The notes beneath the pieces are model-generated. The model ran no database searches, was not told the DNA's origin, and saw nothing but the letters and a program-made list of their open reading frames with translations. 64,000 bases of DNA from assembly GCA_030141605.1 (NCBI GenBank), contig JAQGDQ010000164.1:354694-418693 (forward strand), read 5' to 3'. The position numbers were made by a program, and so were the translations under genes. The DNA comes from Tubiluchus corallicola (Eukaryota > Priapulida > Priapulimorpha > Priapulimorphida > Tubiluchidae). Below, one piece after another: positions 21,431 through 61,067 of the stretch. Numbering within the stretch: the stretch's first letter is position 1; every line of letters begins with the position of its first letter.

Positions 21431-24400
21431 TTTACATTAAGTTTTCTGCCTCGTATGCAGTAGAAAATTTTTTGCGTAGTGCTGAAGCGATACCATTCAA
21501 CTTTCAGGCATTCACCTCACAACTGCTGAAAAAGTAACTTTAGAGTTTGCAAATTGAAGTATTTTTGGAAGAAGCAATGGACTTACTAGGTGAAAACGAG
21601 AGATCAGTTTATAAATTAGATTTGCTAGTAGTTGTAAATTTGTAGCTCGTTGTTGCAGCATTGAAATTTTCTGTTAACTGTTAATTTTATTTTCTTATCA
21701 TCAATTGAATTTCAACTGCAAATTTTGGAATATTTGTAGAACTTGTAAATACCTGTAATAAAATAGTTACTTGATTTTAATTTGTCATAGGTTTCGTCAT
21801 TTCACACTGTTTATATGTAATCATCAATGGCTTCAGTAATTGCTGAAGCAAGAATTGTAAAATTTTGTAATTTTGCTTCAAATGATAATTTTGTGTCATT
21901 CTAGTGAAATCGTACATCTGTCCACGCCTGGCAGCGTTTGATTATTGAGATATCCTGGTCAGGTTCCTGCTGATCACATCAGGTGTGGTGTAGTAGTGTA
22001 CGATCTGGATAGGGTGTGGCCTTAACGAATCTATGTTGCTGTGATTTAGGTTTTTTAGTCTGTTCCGCGTACTGACAGATGTTTTGGTGAGTATAATCTC
22101 TGTAGTCAGAATTTTAGAATGTGAGCTCAAGTTGTGTGTAAATACTTTTATATATACATGATTTTAGCACGTACTGCATAGGTGGCTCAGATGTATTGCT
22201 CTTATAGATACATAGACATATGCCCTTTATGTATAAACTATTTGACAGCAGCCTTTTTGTAGTCCTCTATTATCATGGTTTTCTATTATATTGGTTTTGC
22301 TGGTGTTTACATTTGTGACTCATTGCACTTATGTAGTGAAACAATTTACTGCCTTTGTAAATAGTGGTCTTTATATCTCATGTCTCTAGACTTTTAATTT
22401 TTATTTCTTCTGAAGAGTTTTTTATACTGTTTCACACTTTGCAAGCTCTGACACTCATCGTTTATATTTTGGTGCCATTTGTACAGTGTTTGTTTTTTTA
22501 CTTTTAATTGCATTTTTCTTGGGAATAATATCTCATTTTGTTTTTTCTAAGTAGAAAGTGAACAGTAGCTGTTTGTGTATGAAAACTCATTATGTACTTA
22601 CTTACGCACATCATAGCAGTGAGAATAGATTGAAAATTGTTTGTAAATAGAAGATCATAATTGGTTATTGATTTATTGATGATCATTTTTATATTTGATT
22701 CACATGCTGTCCACGAATTGCAAAAAATAAGAAATCAAAATTACCATTGCCTTGAACACCTAATACACACGTTCCAGGTAAAACCATAATCTGCTCTATG
22801 CTGTATTGCCTATAATTTTTGCTGACAGTGAATGTTAACATATACTTGAGATGTCCTACACCATCACTGTAATCATCCTCACTGCATTTCCTGAAGGGAA
22901 TTTTATCTGGTGGAGATGCAATATTTGAAAACGGTAGGTTTGACTCATGTGTAAAACATTACCAGTAGATCATTTTCTATTTTTATGCGTTATTATTTTG
23001 CTATACATGTATGATGTTGTAATATTAGTGCAGATTCTAGTTATTGCTCTTAGCTATTTATCTAGTGATCTAATCTAATCTATAGGCCTAACTAAATTCA
23101 CACCAACAAGCAAATGCCTAATTGGCTTTTGACAATTAAATAACGTCATTATAAAACCATGTGCATTGTGTTTAGTGTATTTAACAGTACATCCACACAC
23201 AACAACGCTTTGGATAATTGGACGTTGAAATTCTCGGTTATTGGTTCAAATAACAATATCACCGTGTTCAGAATTCAATACAGTTCTCTGTTGTAAATAC
23301 GTAATTGTTTAGTAGTTTGACCAATGTAATTACATTCACATCTGCTACACAACAACTCATAAACTGCATTATTGCACTAGAAATGTTTATTCAACAACTT
23401 CCAACGATCGTACGTTTTTTGAGTTCTTCCGTTATTATCGATGCTACAGTTAGGTTGGGCAAACAGTTAGACAGTTTTGTAGTCAAAGTACTCTACAAAA
23501 TTTATTTGTTTGCACGTTTTCAGTGGTGAGGCAGCGTTGATTGTCACCACTTTCAACTTGGTTATGTCCAAAGATCATTCGAGTTAAATTATGTTGTTTC
23601 TCTGTTTGTTTAGTAGCTTTGTGTTAAACAAACGTGTTTTATAAAACTGATTGTATAGCTACAAATCTTCATTTTAATTTAATGAAATTTGTAGTCCATT
23701 ACAATAAAGTTATTAAGGATTTGTAAATAGGCATATAATACTAATAAAATGTTAATGAATAATATTCCTACTAATAATAACTGCTGACGTTGTCTGAATG
23801 GAACAAACTATTCATAATAAATGTTTAACACAAAATAAGTCAGACGAAACTTTCGCCTATTTAATTATGTTAAATTTAAAAACTTTATTATCTCATAAAA
23901 ACATACAATGTTACCGAAATCCCTGCAAACAAAAAAAGAACAAAGAAAAAAGACGAACTATTATCAATATTCTGCGCATATACGGCACATTGTAGTTTCA
24001 TCGCTTATTAGCACTAAAATATGCAAAGTAATTTAGAGCAAAACTACTACAGAGTTTTAAACATTTTGTCTGAACGCATTTCGCAAAAACGGCGCACACA
24101 CTACATACAGTGAAAATAAACTTCCTGCTATATATACATTACATATACTACAACTATAGTTATTAAAACAAAGTCAGCGTCAGTAAACAAACTCACCATT
24201 GAGATTCATAATGCTGCCATCTATACAAGGATAACCAAACTAATAGAATAGTTACAGTAGTTAATCATTTCTGTAATCACACATAATTGTTTTAATGCAA
24301 AACGCTGCCGCACTAGTGACCAACGTACATTAATAAGGTAGTTGCATTTTGAATAAAGCAAATCTTAGTCTGATACGCCTGCACAAAACTCAAATATTGA

Positions 24401-26700
24401 ACAATTTACAGAATCTGTAGTCAGCTGAATATGACGACTGTAATGTCTCTCACAGTCAAATGAACAATATTAACATTTTTTTAAATGTATATCATTAAAT
24501 TAAATAACAACCTATGAACTAAAAACTATTACTTCTCTTGCAGCAACTGCACTACCTGTATACAAAAGTAAAGTCCTACAACAATGCAAGAGCAAGTGTA
24601 AGCAATGCAGACTTCTGTTATCTCCAAAACAGCAAGCGATTAGCTCTTATATATTTCATTTTTTTATATTGACTGAGGAACAAATACTATCACACAAATT
24701 ACAAATCCACTGTGCAGTTAAAAGAATAAAATACAACCGTTTTTTATTATAGTTACATTGGAACAGAGCAGGCTATTAAGAAACAGGCATATGAAATAAA
24801 ACTGTTGTCTTTAAATTACATTTTCTAGACAATATCAAGAAAGACAATATGATCAGCTTAATCAGAAGACAAGAAAGTGGATGATGATCACAAATTCAGA
24901 ATGTAATACAGTAGACTACGCATAATTTGGCTCTGCGTAAATCGGAATATTGTTCATCTCAGACACACTCGGCGGAATGGATTTGTTTCTATATATCTGA
25001 ATTCGCTTTATCGAGCAAGTCGGACAGTTTCGTTGGCCCCTAGCCATCCGAAAGTTTACTGTACTCTCCCTATCTCATAGCGCTATGAACAATGAAACAA
25101 ACAATGAAAGCTTATGCAGCTAGGCTAAAGCTATACATACTCGTCACACATCCAGCCTCCGCTTGGGTATTAGTTACTTACCTAAGTAAAATTTATAAAC
25201 ATGGCAAGTTCATCTATATTCCTAACACATAAAAATAATTAGTGGAAATAAACAATGAATAAAAAACCCTGCACTAGAATTACATATCCAGTATACACTA
25301 GTAACAGTTACTTAATAATATAATATATACATAATATAACACTTTGTTTAGCCAAGAACTGAGGAATTCGATGTAAATGTTAGCATTGCACGAAGTATTG
25401 TTCAACGCATTGCACATAATGCGAATAACATTATCCTTTCTTACAACACCACCGGTAAATGTCACAACAGCTAACTGTGGTTAATATATACAGGCTTGTT
25501 CTAAACTGTGTTATCATTAACATACAACAAAAAGTTCAAAAAATAGAGAAAATAAATTTACATGAAACACAAACGCATCTCGTATAAAAACAAAGCAAAT
25601 GTTCAGTAAAAGGAATGTCTTTAATTGTTTCCGGGACAGTTAAGTAAGTGAACATGCTGCAGTTAAACAAGTGAACATGCTATCGTGAGTGAGACTGCAT
25701 CACCATTATGCTTTCTGACAAAACAACGTATCTGAAATCGACTCCACTATTGAAAGTTCACTAGCAGAAGACACTCTTTACAACAGAGCGAAACACACGT
25801 GGACCTCAGACACAGTACTTGCATCAGCTTATTCTAAGGGTATCAGCAAATGTGATGCATACATAACCTAACCTATTGGCTGGAACGAAGCTGGATCAAT
25901 TCCAAAACACTTTTGTACCATTTCTAACTTCCATATCGTTGCACATTTCTGCACTTTTACATAAATTGCACGATGCTCCATGCTGGTGTTACTAACCCAA
26001 AGAAATTTGGCAGTGTTAGAAAACTGATCAATCAGATCGAATCTGCAGCATCTCGTTTAAACAAATAATTATTTTTAGAAAGACTATGCTCACCAGGAAG
26101 CATTAAAAGAAAACAACTCGCTAGAAATCTGCGGTACTATTAGAGATTAACGTTTACATCTTCTACGCTAATGAATGCTTAAAAACAGGATAATGATTTA
26201 ACAACACAAATATATACATGTACAGCTTTATACCGTCAAGGCCACATGTCAACATCTGTTATTAGTTTTATCTACATTCACACATCGTTATTCTAAATGA
26301 CCACAGACATAGGCGAAGATCACATAACATGCAGAGATGAAAAGTTAGGGATGACCGAGGAAAATTAATTAAATAAACCCAACGTCGTAATAGTATTTTA
26401 CCATTACACTTGTAATTATTATTATTATAAACGATAATAAACTTTACACATTTATGTTTCCAGACTAAGCAAATATCACCTTACATGCAATGAAAATGGA
26501 TATAATGGACTAAGTGTTTAGAACTGTTTTTAAGAATTTTATAACATTGCTCACAAAGTGAATAAGCTATTAATCCAATAATAACACCTAAGTTATATAA
26601 TTTTTTAAATTTCTATCGCGAATAAGAAATACTTAGATTCGAGAAGCTTATCATGTAAAGACATTTATATCGAATTACTGATAGCATGCACTATACGTCA
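21431..26700. other. Convergent intergenic region between Hcp and PMCA
   Basis: AT-rich. No exon could be tied to either gene. It holds the pogo-like element at 24909-25061 and a slightly GC-richer block at about 21940-22130 with a 62-codon minus-strand ORF of unknown meaning. Confidence 0.55.
24909..25061. mobile_element. pogo/Tigger-like MITE, 153 bp
   Basis: Ends CAGTAGACT (24909 on) and AGTTTACTG (to 25061) are inverted repeats, and each is flanked by TA (24907-24908 and 25062-25063), as for Tc1/mariner-pogo insertions. The interior has the GTAAATCGGAA and CTTTATCGAGC style common in pogo-derived MITEs. No coding capacity. Confidence 0.65.
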
Positions 26701-26713
26701 CAGTAATAAAAGT

Positions 26714-26719
26714 TTTATT
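26714..26719 (-). promoter_or_regulatory. Poly(A) signal of the distal PMCA terminal exon
   Basis: TTTATT on the + strand is AATAAA on the minus strand (CAAAATAAAACTT), about 130 nt after the stop of the 26848-27042 exon, followed by a TGTGACG stretch. Good spacing for a short 3'UTR. Confidence 0.6.
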
Positions 26720-26847
26720 TTGAAACACTATGTAGGACTTAGCGTCCACGCAGTCTGACAGCAAAGAGAAACGCTTGCTCAATGGTCACACATCTGTCTA
26801 AGCCGGAAAAGTCTACCAATTTACCACAATTTGCAGTTCAGTTAGCC

Positions 26848-27042
26848 TCAGACAGGTGTGGCTGCCGAGGGTGCACTTGTCGTGGGCACGCTTTCGCCCG
26901 ACGGACGAGAACCGTGCATAAGGGAGAGACGTTTTGCTTGCAGATGAGTCACAACGTTTTGCAAGGAAGGATTGTTTGCTAGTTGACTTGTTTCGTATCG
27001 GTTCGAATCTACTCCCATGCGAAATGCGTTAACAACGCGAAT
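26848..27042 (-). CDS. Alternative distal terminal exon of the PMCA gene (second calmodulin-binding tail)
   Basis: On the minus strand CTTTTCTTTCTTTCAG precedes 65 codons that begin IRVVNAFRMGVDSNRYETS and end SAPSAATPV with TGA at 26848-26850. IRVVNAFR is the sequence that follows the RIQTQ splice-site-C boundary in mammalian PMCAs, and here the acceptor is phase 0, the same as the upstream RLQTQ donor at 36056. The block is G+C- and CpG-richer than the AT-rich surroundings and has its own AATAAA 130 nt on. It is therefore a mutually exclusive alternative to the exon at 34485-34811, giving a 64-residue tail with a basic RLSLMHGSRPS patch. The C-terminal TPV fits a class I PDZ ligand. Expression is not shown by sequence alone. 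Confidence 0.88.
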   Translation of the reverse strand: MRVVNAFRMGVDSNRYETSQLANNPSLQNVVTHLQAKRLSLMHGSRPSGESVPTTSAPSAATPV

Positions 27043-30000
27043 CTGAAAGAAAGAAAAGAAGCTGGAAATCAGGAAGTTTTTTTGTCAAAAAATGTTCATC
27101 CTGAAATGTTTATTTTAAGCAAAAACGTGAAGAATCGTCAATTGTTTGCAAAGGTTAAAAGCAAAAACCAATCATGATTAACAATATTGCTAAGAATCAA
27201 CACAATATTTTACTAAACTTAAAATTTAATTATTACAAACATGTTAAACCTCTTACTGAAATATCAAAAAATTAAAAATCACAACGAAGCTTTATAGACC
27301 CAAAAAATCTTTCTGAACAATGCTCGGCCATCTCTGATTGGCCCATTAGATCATTTTACAAAATGGTAGAAATTAACTAATGTTTAGACACTAAATGTTA
27401 GAAAACATGGCATTTTGCAACAGTGGATGCACACACGGGTTAACAGTGAAAACTGAACGGTCTCAATAGACCTAGAATTCATTGCAAACAATAGATTACA
27501 AAACAGTTACAGTGAATGAAGATGAATTAACGATGCACTGATTCCTATTGTAGATCAATTAATTTAAGTGCAAGACACAAGTGTGTACACTGGGACAAGG
27601 GTATCAGTTGGGACGAAAGATTAGTCAGACAGAGACTCAAACACCTGCCTGAACTGACCACACAAGTGCTCGTCGTAAAAGCAGAGTAACCAAATTAAAA
27701 CTATTTAGCCATATTTGCAAATTATCAAACGGGAAATTTCTGTGACAGTTTATAACGTCATGAAGCGAAATTTAATACGTTAACATTCTTCCTGACTTTC
27801 ATTTAGCAGTTTATTTAATGCATTTTACTTCATTTGCCAGCTGAATGAATGACTTACTTTTTTACACAGAGTAACGTTAGAATTCAAAATACTCAAATAA
27901 CTATTTTAAACAAAAAAAATTACCCTCATATACGATATGAAAATCATCCAAAACTAACTACACTATTAAAATGCTTCTTATATTAAGCAAAACACTCTTA
28001 CAGAGGTAAAGACTACTACTTCATAATGCCCATCTAATGCTCTTAATGCATCTCACTGCTCAAACTTGTAAAAATGCAGTATTGGTAAAAATATTAGTCT
28101 TATTACATGCATATCATATTCAGGCATTTCTGAATAACTAGAAAAAGACTAGAAGAAATAAGTCAAGATATTTCAGTTGTTAAAAGACATTAAATACTGC
28201 TTAGGAAGTACTACTATATAGTTATATGTGTACTTCAAAATGCACGAAACCAAAACATTTCTACTAAGTAGAAGATAACATGTCATAGAAAATGTATTTC
28301 AGTTACAGGCATGCTTAGGTCAAAGTTCAAGTACACCTTTGCCTTCCCTCATAAGACAAGCAGTATAAACATGACATATTTAAGATAAACAGTATATAAA
28401 AAATGCTAATAACTACTAGGGAACACAAAGAAACGATACAAAAGCAGATAAAAGAGGTATTGCCGCCATAGCAAGAGCTTAGCAAGCCAAGCTTCATAAA
28501 TTTCTAATAGGTCACTGACAATAGGTTTACATACAAAGTGCTGACATGATGTTTCTGCCATTTTAAAATTTTAAACTCATGTAAAAGTTGCATCGAAGAA
28601 TATGAACTTTAAACATATAGTTCAAATTTGTGAACTCAAGTAAGTGAAAATGTTTATGATCAGCACATATTTTGCAGAAAAAGCAGTTGCTTAAGACAAA
28701 CGCAGATCTTGAACGGCAGAAATGTCAACAAGAGATTTGGCTTATGCACATATATGGTAAAAAGAAAGTAAAACGGGGCGCATGCAATACCAGGGTTATG
28801 TACCTGTGTCTGTATCATTGCAATCGCCTGTAAGAAAACCAGTTCACCTCAATAAAACAATGGAAAATAAAGGAACACAATGCACAAAAAAACAATGGGT
28901 GCTTCATGTCAACCCGATTGTTATCAGTGTATTGTGCTGCAACCTGGTGCCACAAAAACTAAGCCAAATCTAGACGTAAAACAAATAAGGCTTGTTTTTT
29001 GTCTTAATTACCAAGGTAAAATACTTTGTTTCGAACAACGACAACTGGATTTTAACAGTGAAATAATTTGGCACATGCTATTAATTATAGACTATGCTAA
29101 ACCAGTATTCTTAATTAACTTTTTTAAGTTTACTTATAAAATCTACTACATTATGTTGAAGCGTATAAATTACTAAAGTGATATAAAACACTAAGTAAAG
29201 ACAACTACTAAGGACAGCAGACAAAGAATTTACATTAATGCAAAAAAAAATGACGTTTGATATTTCTCTTTGACATACAATACACAATGCATGTAAATGA
29301 AAGACACTGCTTCATGAAAATAACAACAAAATGAAAAATAAATAAAATATAAAATAATATCACATTTACTGCAGCCCAGAATAGCAATAAAGTGATTAAT
29401 CAATCATGATTTCTTAGCTCAGTTTTAGCTGATAAAAACCCCTAGATTACTCTAGAAACCTGCTGTTAAACAAGCACCATATTTAAGAAGAAAATGAGAA
29501 GTTTATTGGAATGACGTGCTTTCATGCTCACGTGTGTAATTTTAAAAGATACGCTTTTAAACAGAAATTAATGGGTGTGCCTTACTAGAGTAATCTCTCT
29601 TACGTAGTACTTATCAGACACGCAAAAATAAGGTTGGGATCAAAGGATTGAGCAGGAATAATAGTTAGTGCTGTGCTTGATCACGTGTGTTTTGAAAGTC
29701 ACTAAAAAAAAAGAGCAAATATTTTAGCATTACTGCGCTAGATAAGTTAACAATAAGCATCGATTATTATCTATAATCATCGATTATCGTATAGATATGA
29801 AAAATTTGTTTTTATCATTATTTACCCTGTACTGTATTTTTAGTGTCACTTTTCCAGTCATGTGCAGCTTGCATAGGTAATTATTTGTCTATCGCTGCTT
29901 ACATATTTAAGAATCACTATGACAAACAAAGTTGAGTTTCGTAACTAGCAGCCATTTAGGTATGAAGCACTGAATGCACTGAAACACTTAATAATTTTAA

Positions 30001-30584
30001 TTATTAATCATACTTCTTCTGTTGTTAAAAAATTGTCTAACTTCAGTATCGTTTTTATCGTATCGTACTGCATCATCCAAAAAAAAGATTATTGTTACTG
30101 TATCGCCAGATTTGTATGACCTGACATCCCTACACTATGCATCTTTTTTCTGACAGTCAGAAATTTTGCATTGACATCAATAAATGCAACATTCCCTTTA
30201 GATTTGTTTATAAATATTAAAAACTGAAAACATTTTTTGTACTCAAGCTCACAAGCTGTAAAAAATATAGAGGTATCAAAAAGATTTACGGATATTCATC
30301 TCCATGTAAAAATACAAAAAACTCCATTGTGTGATGAATGACAACGCAATGAATGAAAAAAACAACAACAGCTACTCTACTTTTACGCTACTGTCTAAAA
30401 GAATTAAAGAATTGATTCAAAATGCCCACTATACAAGTAAAGAACAAAAACTAGTCTGAATAAAGCTAGCCTACACACTAAAAATGACGAAAAAGTACAA
30501 AAGGAAGGAGCAGCGCAAGCTCACAGTTGTAAGATCAAGAAATAATAAAATTAATGAAGTATTAGTCTACAATACCATATTGAC

Positions 30585-30757
<173 letters not shown>

Positions 30758-31444
30758 AAGGAAGAAATAGAAAAGGAAAGGGAAAGAGAATGTGAGAGAG
30801 ATGGGAAGGGAGGGACAGAGAAAGTCACTACAATTGGTACATTCTTTAAAAAGTACGCTCTGCTTTGCTCAAAGTCTAAAAAAGTAAGATCAACTTTCAT
30901 CACTATTCATTATAGTAAATATTACTGTCCTGTTTTCTACTCGTCTCTTTACTAAGACGATAATTAGTTTTCCTATTTCTGTAATTTTTTATCGACTAAC
31001 TCTGGACGAGACCTCAAAACTGAAATAAACAATACATCAAGAAAATAAAAGCACAACCACGACAAAGGAAGCTTGGAAAAAACAGCATGCCGGCAAAGAA
31101 ATGGCACCACACCTTAATAGACAAAAGCTCCACATGGTCCTTACACGGGTCCTAATTTGACACAATTTGAGCTAGATCAACAAGCGTCACTAAATGTGTG
31201 AATAGTTGAAAATGATGAAGCCATGAGGAAAAAAACTAGCAGTACAAAATAGAATACAAATAAAGCTGTTGTACATCGCATTATTTAGTGTGATTTTCAA
31301 TTTTGTACTTGCATAACAGCATCAAATTCTTGCATTAAGTACGCAATTTTTGAATTGAAAGTAGAGCATAATTAGACCCGTGTTAGGAACCAAGTGACAA
31401 AGATGGCATCCCATTAATCTCTGAATAAGATCACGATATCTTAC

Positions 31445-31513
31445 TGCCTGATCCGTCGGTCGCTTGCTTAGCGGTAGCGGCATCAAACGGTCCGAACGTT
31501 CACCGCCAATCAC
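31445..31513 (-). CDS. Candidate PMCA cassette exon, 69 nt
   Basis: On the minus strand TGTTTGTTTCTGTAAAG precedes 23 codons (VIGGERSDRLMPLPLSKRPT then DQA) and GCA|GTAAGA follows. The exon is phase 0 at both ends, so it could be spliced between RLQTQ (36056) and IRVVNAFR (27042) without changing frame. It is a G+C- and CpG-rich island in AT-rich DNA. Insertion at this place would split the calmodulin-binding domain, as exon inclusion at mammalian site C does. No sequence similarity to a known PMCA insert was recognised, so this stays a candidate. Confidence 0.45.
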
Positions 31514-32592
31514 CTTTACAGAAACAAACAAGTGAACAGGATTATTCAACAAGAGAACAGTGTTATTATAACATGATTCCAAGACAAACTCCTTGACGAT
31601 TTTCAGCAAGTTTAAGGTAATACAATAGCTAAACATGAAGTATAATACATGCAACAGACATGTCAATTAAAAAGATACATTAATGACGACTTTCGAAAAA
31701 ATGCCAGAAACATGCAGAAAAACTGCAAACGAATCTCGACAGTTTCTTTTTAAGAAAAACCTGATGCAATTGTTGCTTTTAAAACTACCCTGGATATGCA
31801 CAATAGTTCTTCAATCCTGTTGTTATTGTACATAATTGCACAGTAACATTACAATAGCAGACATGTATATTAACCGTTCAACATGACATGCAAAATTACA
31901 TATCACTGCAAATAACCTTTCCCCAAAAATTACTGATCAAATCATGCCTTTCCTACACAGGAATAACCCTTAAAATGAGTAGATAATTTGTCACTTGCGA
32001 GAGCACTCATTATACATCAGGGTTTAAGAATGATTCGTCTTCAAATGAAGTACTACGCAGGTTACATGTAAGACAATTTAAATGTTAAATAAAAATAGTA
32101 GTTATGTGCTTAGACAGAGAAATAACAATGCTAACAACATATTTTAGATGCGTCAAGTTATTTACAATTGCAGAGTAAATAACAAACAACAATAATAACA
32201 AATATATACAAAAACAAATTCTGAATCAAAAAAGTGAATGATCACGAGAAAATCCAAAATAACGATTTTTAAGAAAACAAATACAAATTCAATCAAGGAA
32301 ATACCAAAGTTAAAAACTAGACATGTTTCCAGTTTACACAGATATTCCAACTCTTCAACAAAGATCAAATTCCAAAACAGATTTTTTTTTGTTAAATATT
32401 ATCATAAAAGCACAGACTAGTTTTTGGTAGATATAAGTTATTTACAGAAACAAAATCACTTTCGCAAAAAGCTGAGAATACTGTATTTGCAGAGAACATG
32501 TATAATAAACAAAACATGTTCTCTCTACACAACTAAAACATAGCTACACATACTCAATTTAAAATGCTGACGGACCTAATATATAAGAACAA

Positions 32593-32596
<4 letters not shown>

Positions 32597-32629
<33 letters not shown>
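32597..32629. repeat. (AAT)n microsatellite
   Basis: About 11 uninterrupted AAT units. Confidence 0.95.
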
Positions 32630-32631
<2 letters not shown>

Positions 32632-32763
32632 GTAACAATGCAGAATAATAGATAAATAATTAAATATTTTAATATCTCAAAGTATTTTTCATTAGAAATA
32701 GCTTTCGTCCAGAATAAGTAGTTAACTTCCTGTCCGGGAATTGAACTTGGGACGTTTTGAATA

Positions 32764-33159
32764 CACTCATATCACGGTTTGCCGGACCTAGCTTTTACAG
32801 AAATTGGAAGAATTGGACAAAATCTCGACCGTTAAAAAGTCCCGCATACTACAGACACAGTCCTATGCTAATCTATGACTTTAATCTATGCTAATTCGCA
32901 GGCCGTCACTTTGTTTACACCATTTATGCATGTGCAGAAAAAATATAGAGTCAATGATACGGAGTTATTCGAGTCAATTGCCGATAGTTTTTATTTACTT
33001 TTGCATAGGCCCGTACTAGACATTTTTGAGACAACTGATTCTACATTACCGTGAGTCTAATACACGGCGCCTACTGCATTAGCTTAGTGAATACGAACAG
33101 TCGGCAAAATTTCGGACCGATGTCTTCCTGCTTTTGTCCGGCAAACCTAGATATGAGTG
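32764..33159. mobile_element. Non-autonomous TIR element, 396 bp
   Basis: The 24-bp ends 32764-32787 and 33136-33159 are inverted repeats with two mismatches, sharing CACTCATATC and GGTTTGCCGGAC. No ORF. Superfamily not assigned. Confidence 0.75.
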
Positions 33160-34133
33160 AACCAGTAAATAGGTAAATAAAGTACTGCAGAGATCTTAAA
33201 GTAATATCTTAGATTTTTCTTTTTTACAGGTTATTGGCAGTGTCAGAAATTTACTTTTGATTTACTATAATTTACTCTATGATATGAAAGCAACGTACCT
33301 TTACTTCAAGATATTAAGCATACTTTTCTACACTATCATATATCGTGACATCATCGCAAATAGTTTTTTAGTTCCACGTGAAATTATTCATGCATCAGAA
33401 GTAGCTTTAATAAGATAAACTTACTCTTTTGCTAATTTACTGATCACTTGTAGTTAATTAGTTTGAAAACTAGAAAAATCAGGAACTGAACTTGAACCAT
33501 ATTGCTGTCACTCAAGTTCTAAGATACAGTGTAATAATAGTCACCTAATTATGGCTACAATGATAACTCTATATAACAATTATCAAAATTCATCGTGAAT
33601 GCATAAGATAATGAGCTATTTTTACAAAAGTACTTCCACCAGAAGCTCAAAAAAGATGATAACATTCTTGTAGTTATAGGCATATTAATAATAATACTGC
33701 AAATCATGATATTATACATCTAGTGATTCTAAAACAAACACAAACATTAAATATTAATAAGAATTCTATACACAAAGTAACTGTGTAAAATTTTTCTATC
33801 ACCAAGTTTACCTGCATACAACATCGAAAATCATTCTTAAAATCAAGATTTTCAAGAATGGTAGACAAAAATTTTGTATGTAGAAAAACGTTTATGTTGC
33901 ACGATGCGGTACACCGGTAAATTAAACTTTGTACAAATAACTTTATTTTCTTAAACAATTGTCACTAACAAAACTTTTGTACATAAAACGCAAAAAGAAA
34001 TGCCACTGGGCTTTTGTACAATGACTGAAAGCTTTACTCTTCCTACACAAATTGTAATAAAAAAATCAACAACTGCTAAGTTTTTCATACATCCGTATGC
34101 AAAAAAATAACTCAAATGACTAGGACTCAATAG

Positions 34134-34139
34134 TTTATT
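34134..34139 (-). promoter_or_regulatory. Poly(A) signal of the proximal PMCA terminal exon
   Basis: AATAAA on the minus strand (TTTAATAAACTATTG) about 346 nt after the stop at 34485. Consistent with a short 3'UTR for the proximal isoform. Confidence 0.5.
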
Positions 34140-34484
34140 AAATACAGTTGTACCCAAATACTACAAATACTTTCAAGTTTAACTTACTCATAAAAATGTA
34201 CACATGATTAAACTTCACATATCACACATACGAAGGAGGAATATTTTATCGTATTTTTTTAAAAAAGCTGCCTCTTTTGCATACTGTCCTAATCAAACCA
34301 TCAGTACAAATAATGTTAATTGGTTAAAAATGTTAGTAACTAAAACTACCACGAGAAGCGCATAAGTCAATGATGATTAGTAAAAAGTATGACCAGAAGT
34401 GCGACATGTTGCATTAACAAACAGACAGAAAAGAGTACAGTATCCCGTCACCAGAGGTCAGAATAGAACAAGCAAGAGCTGTGA

Positions 34485-61067
<26,583 letters not shown>

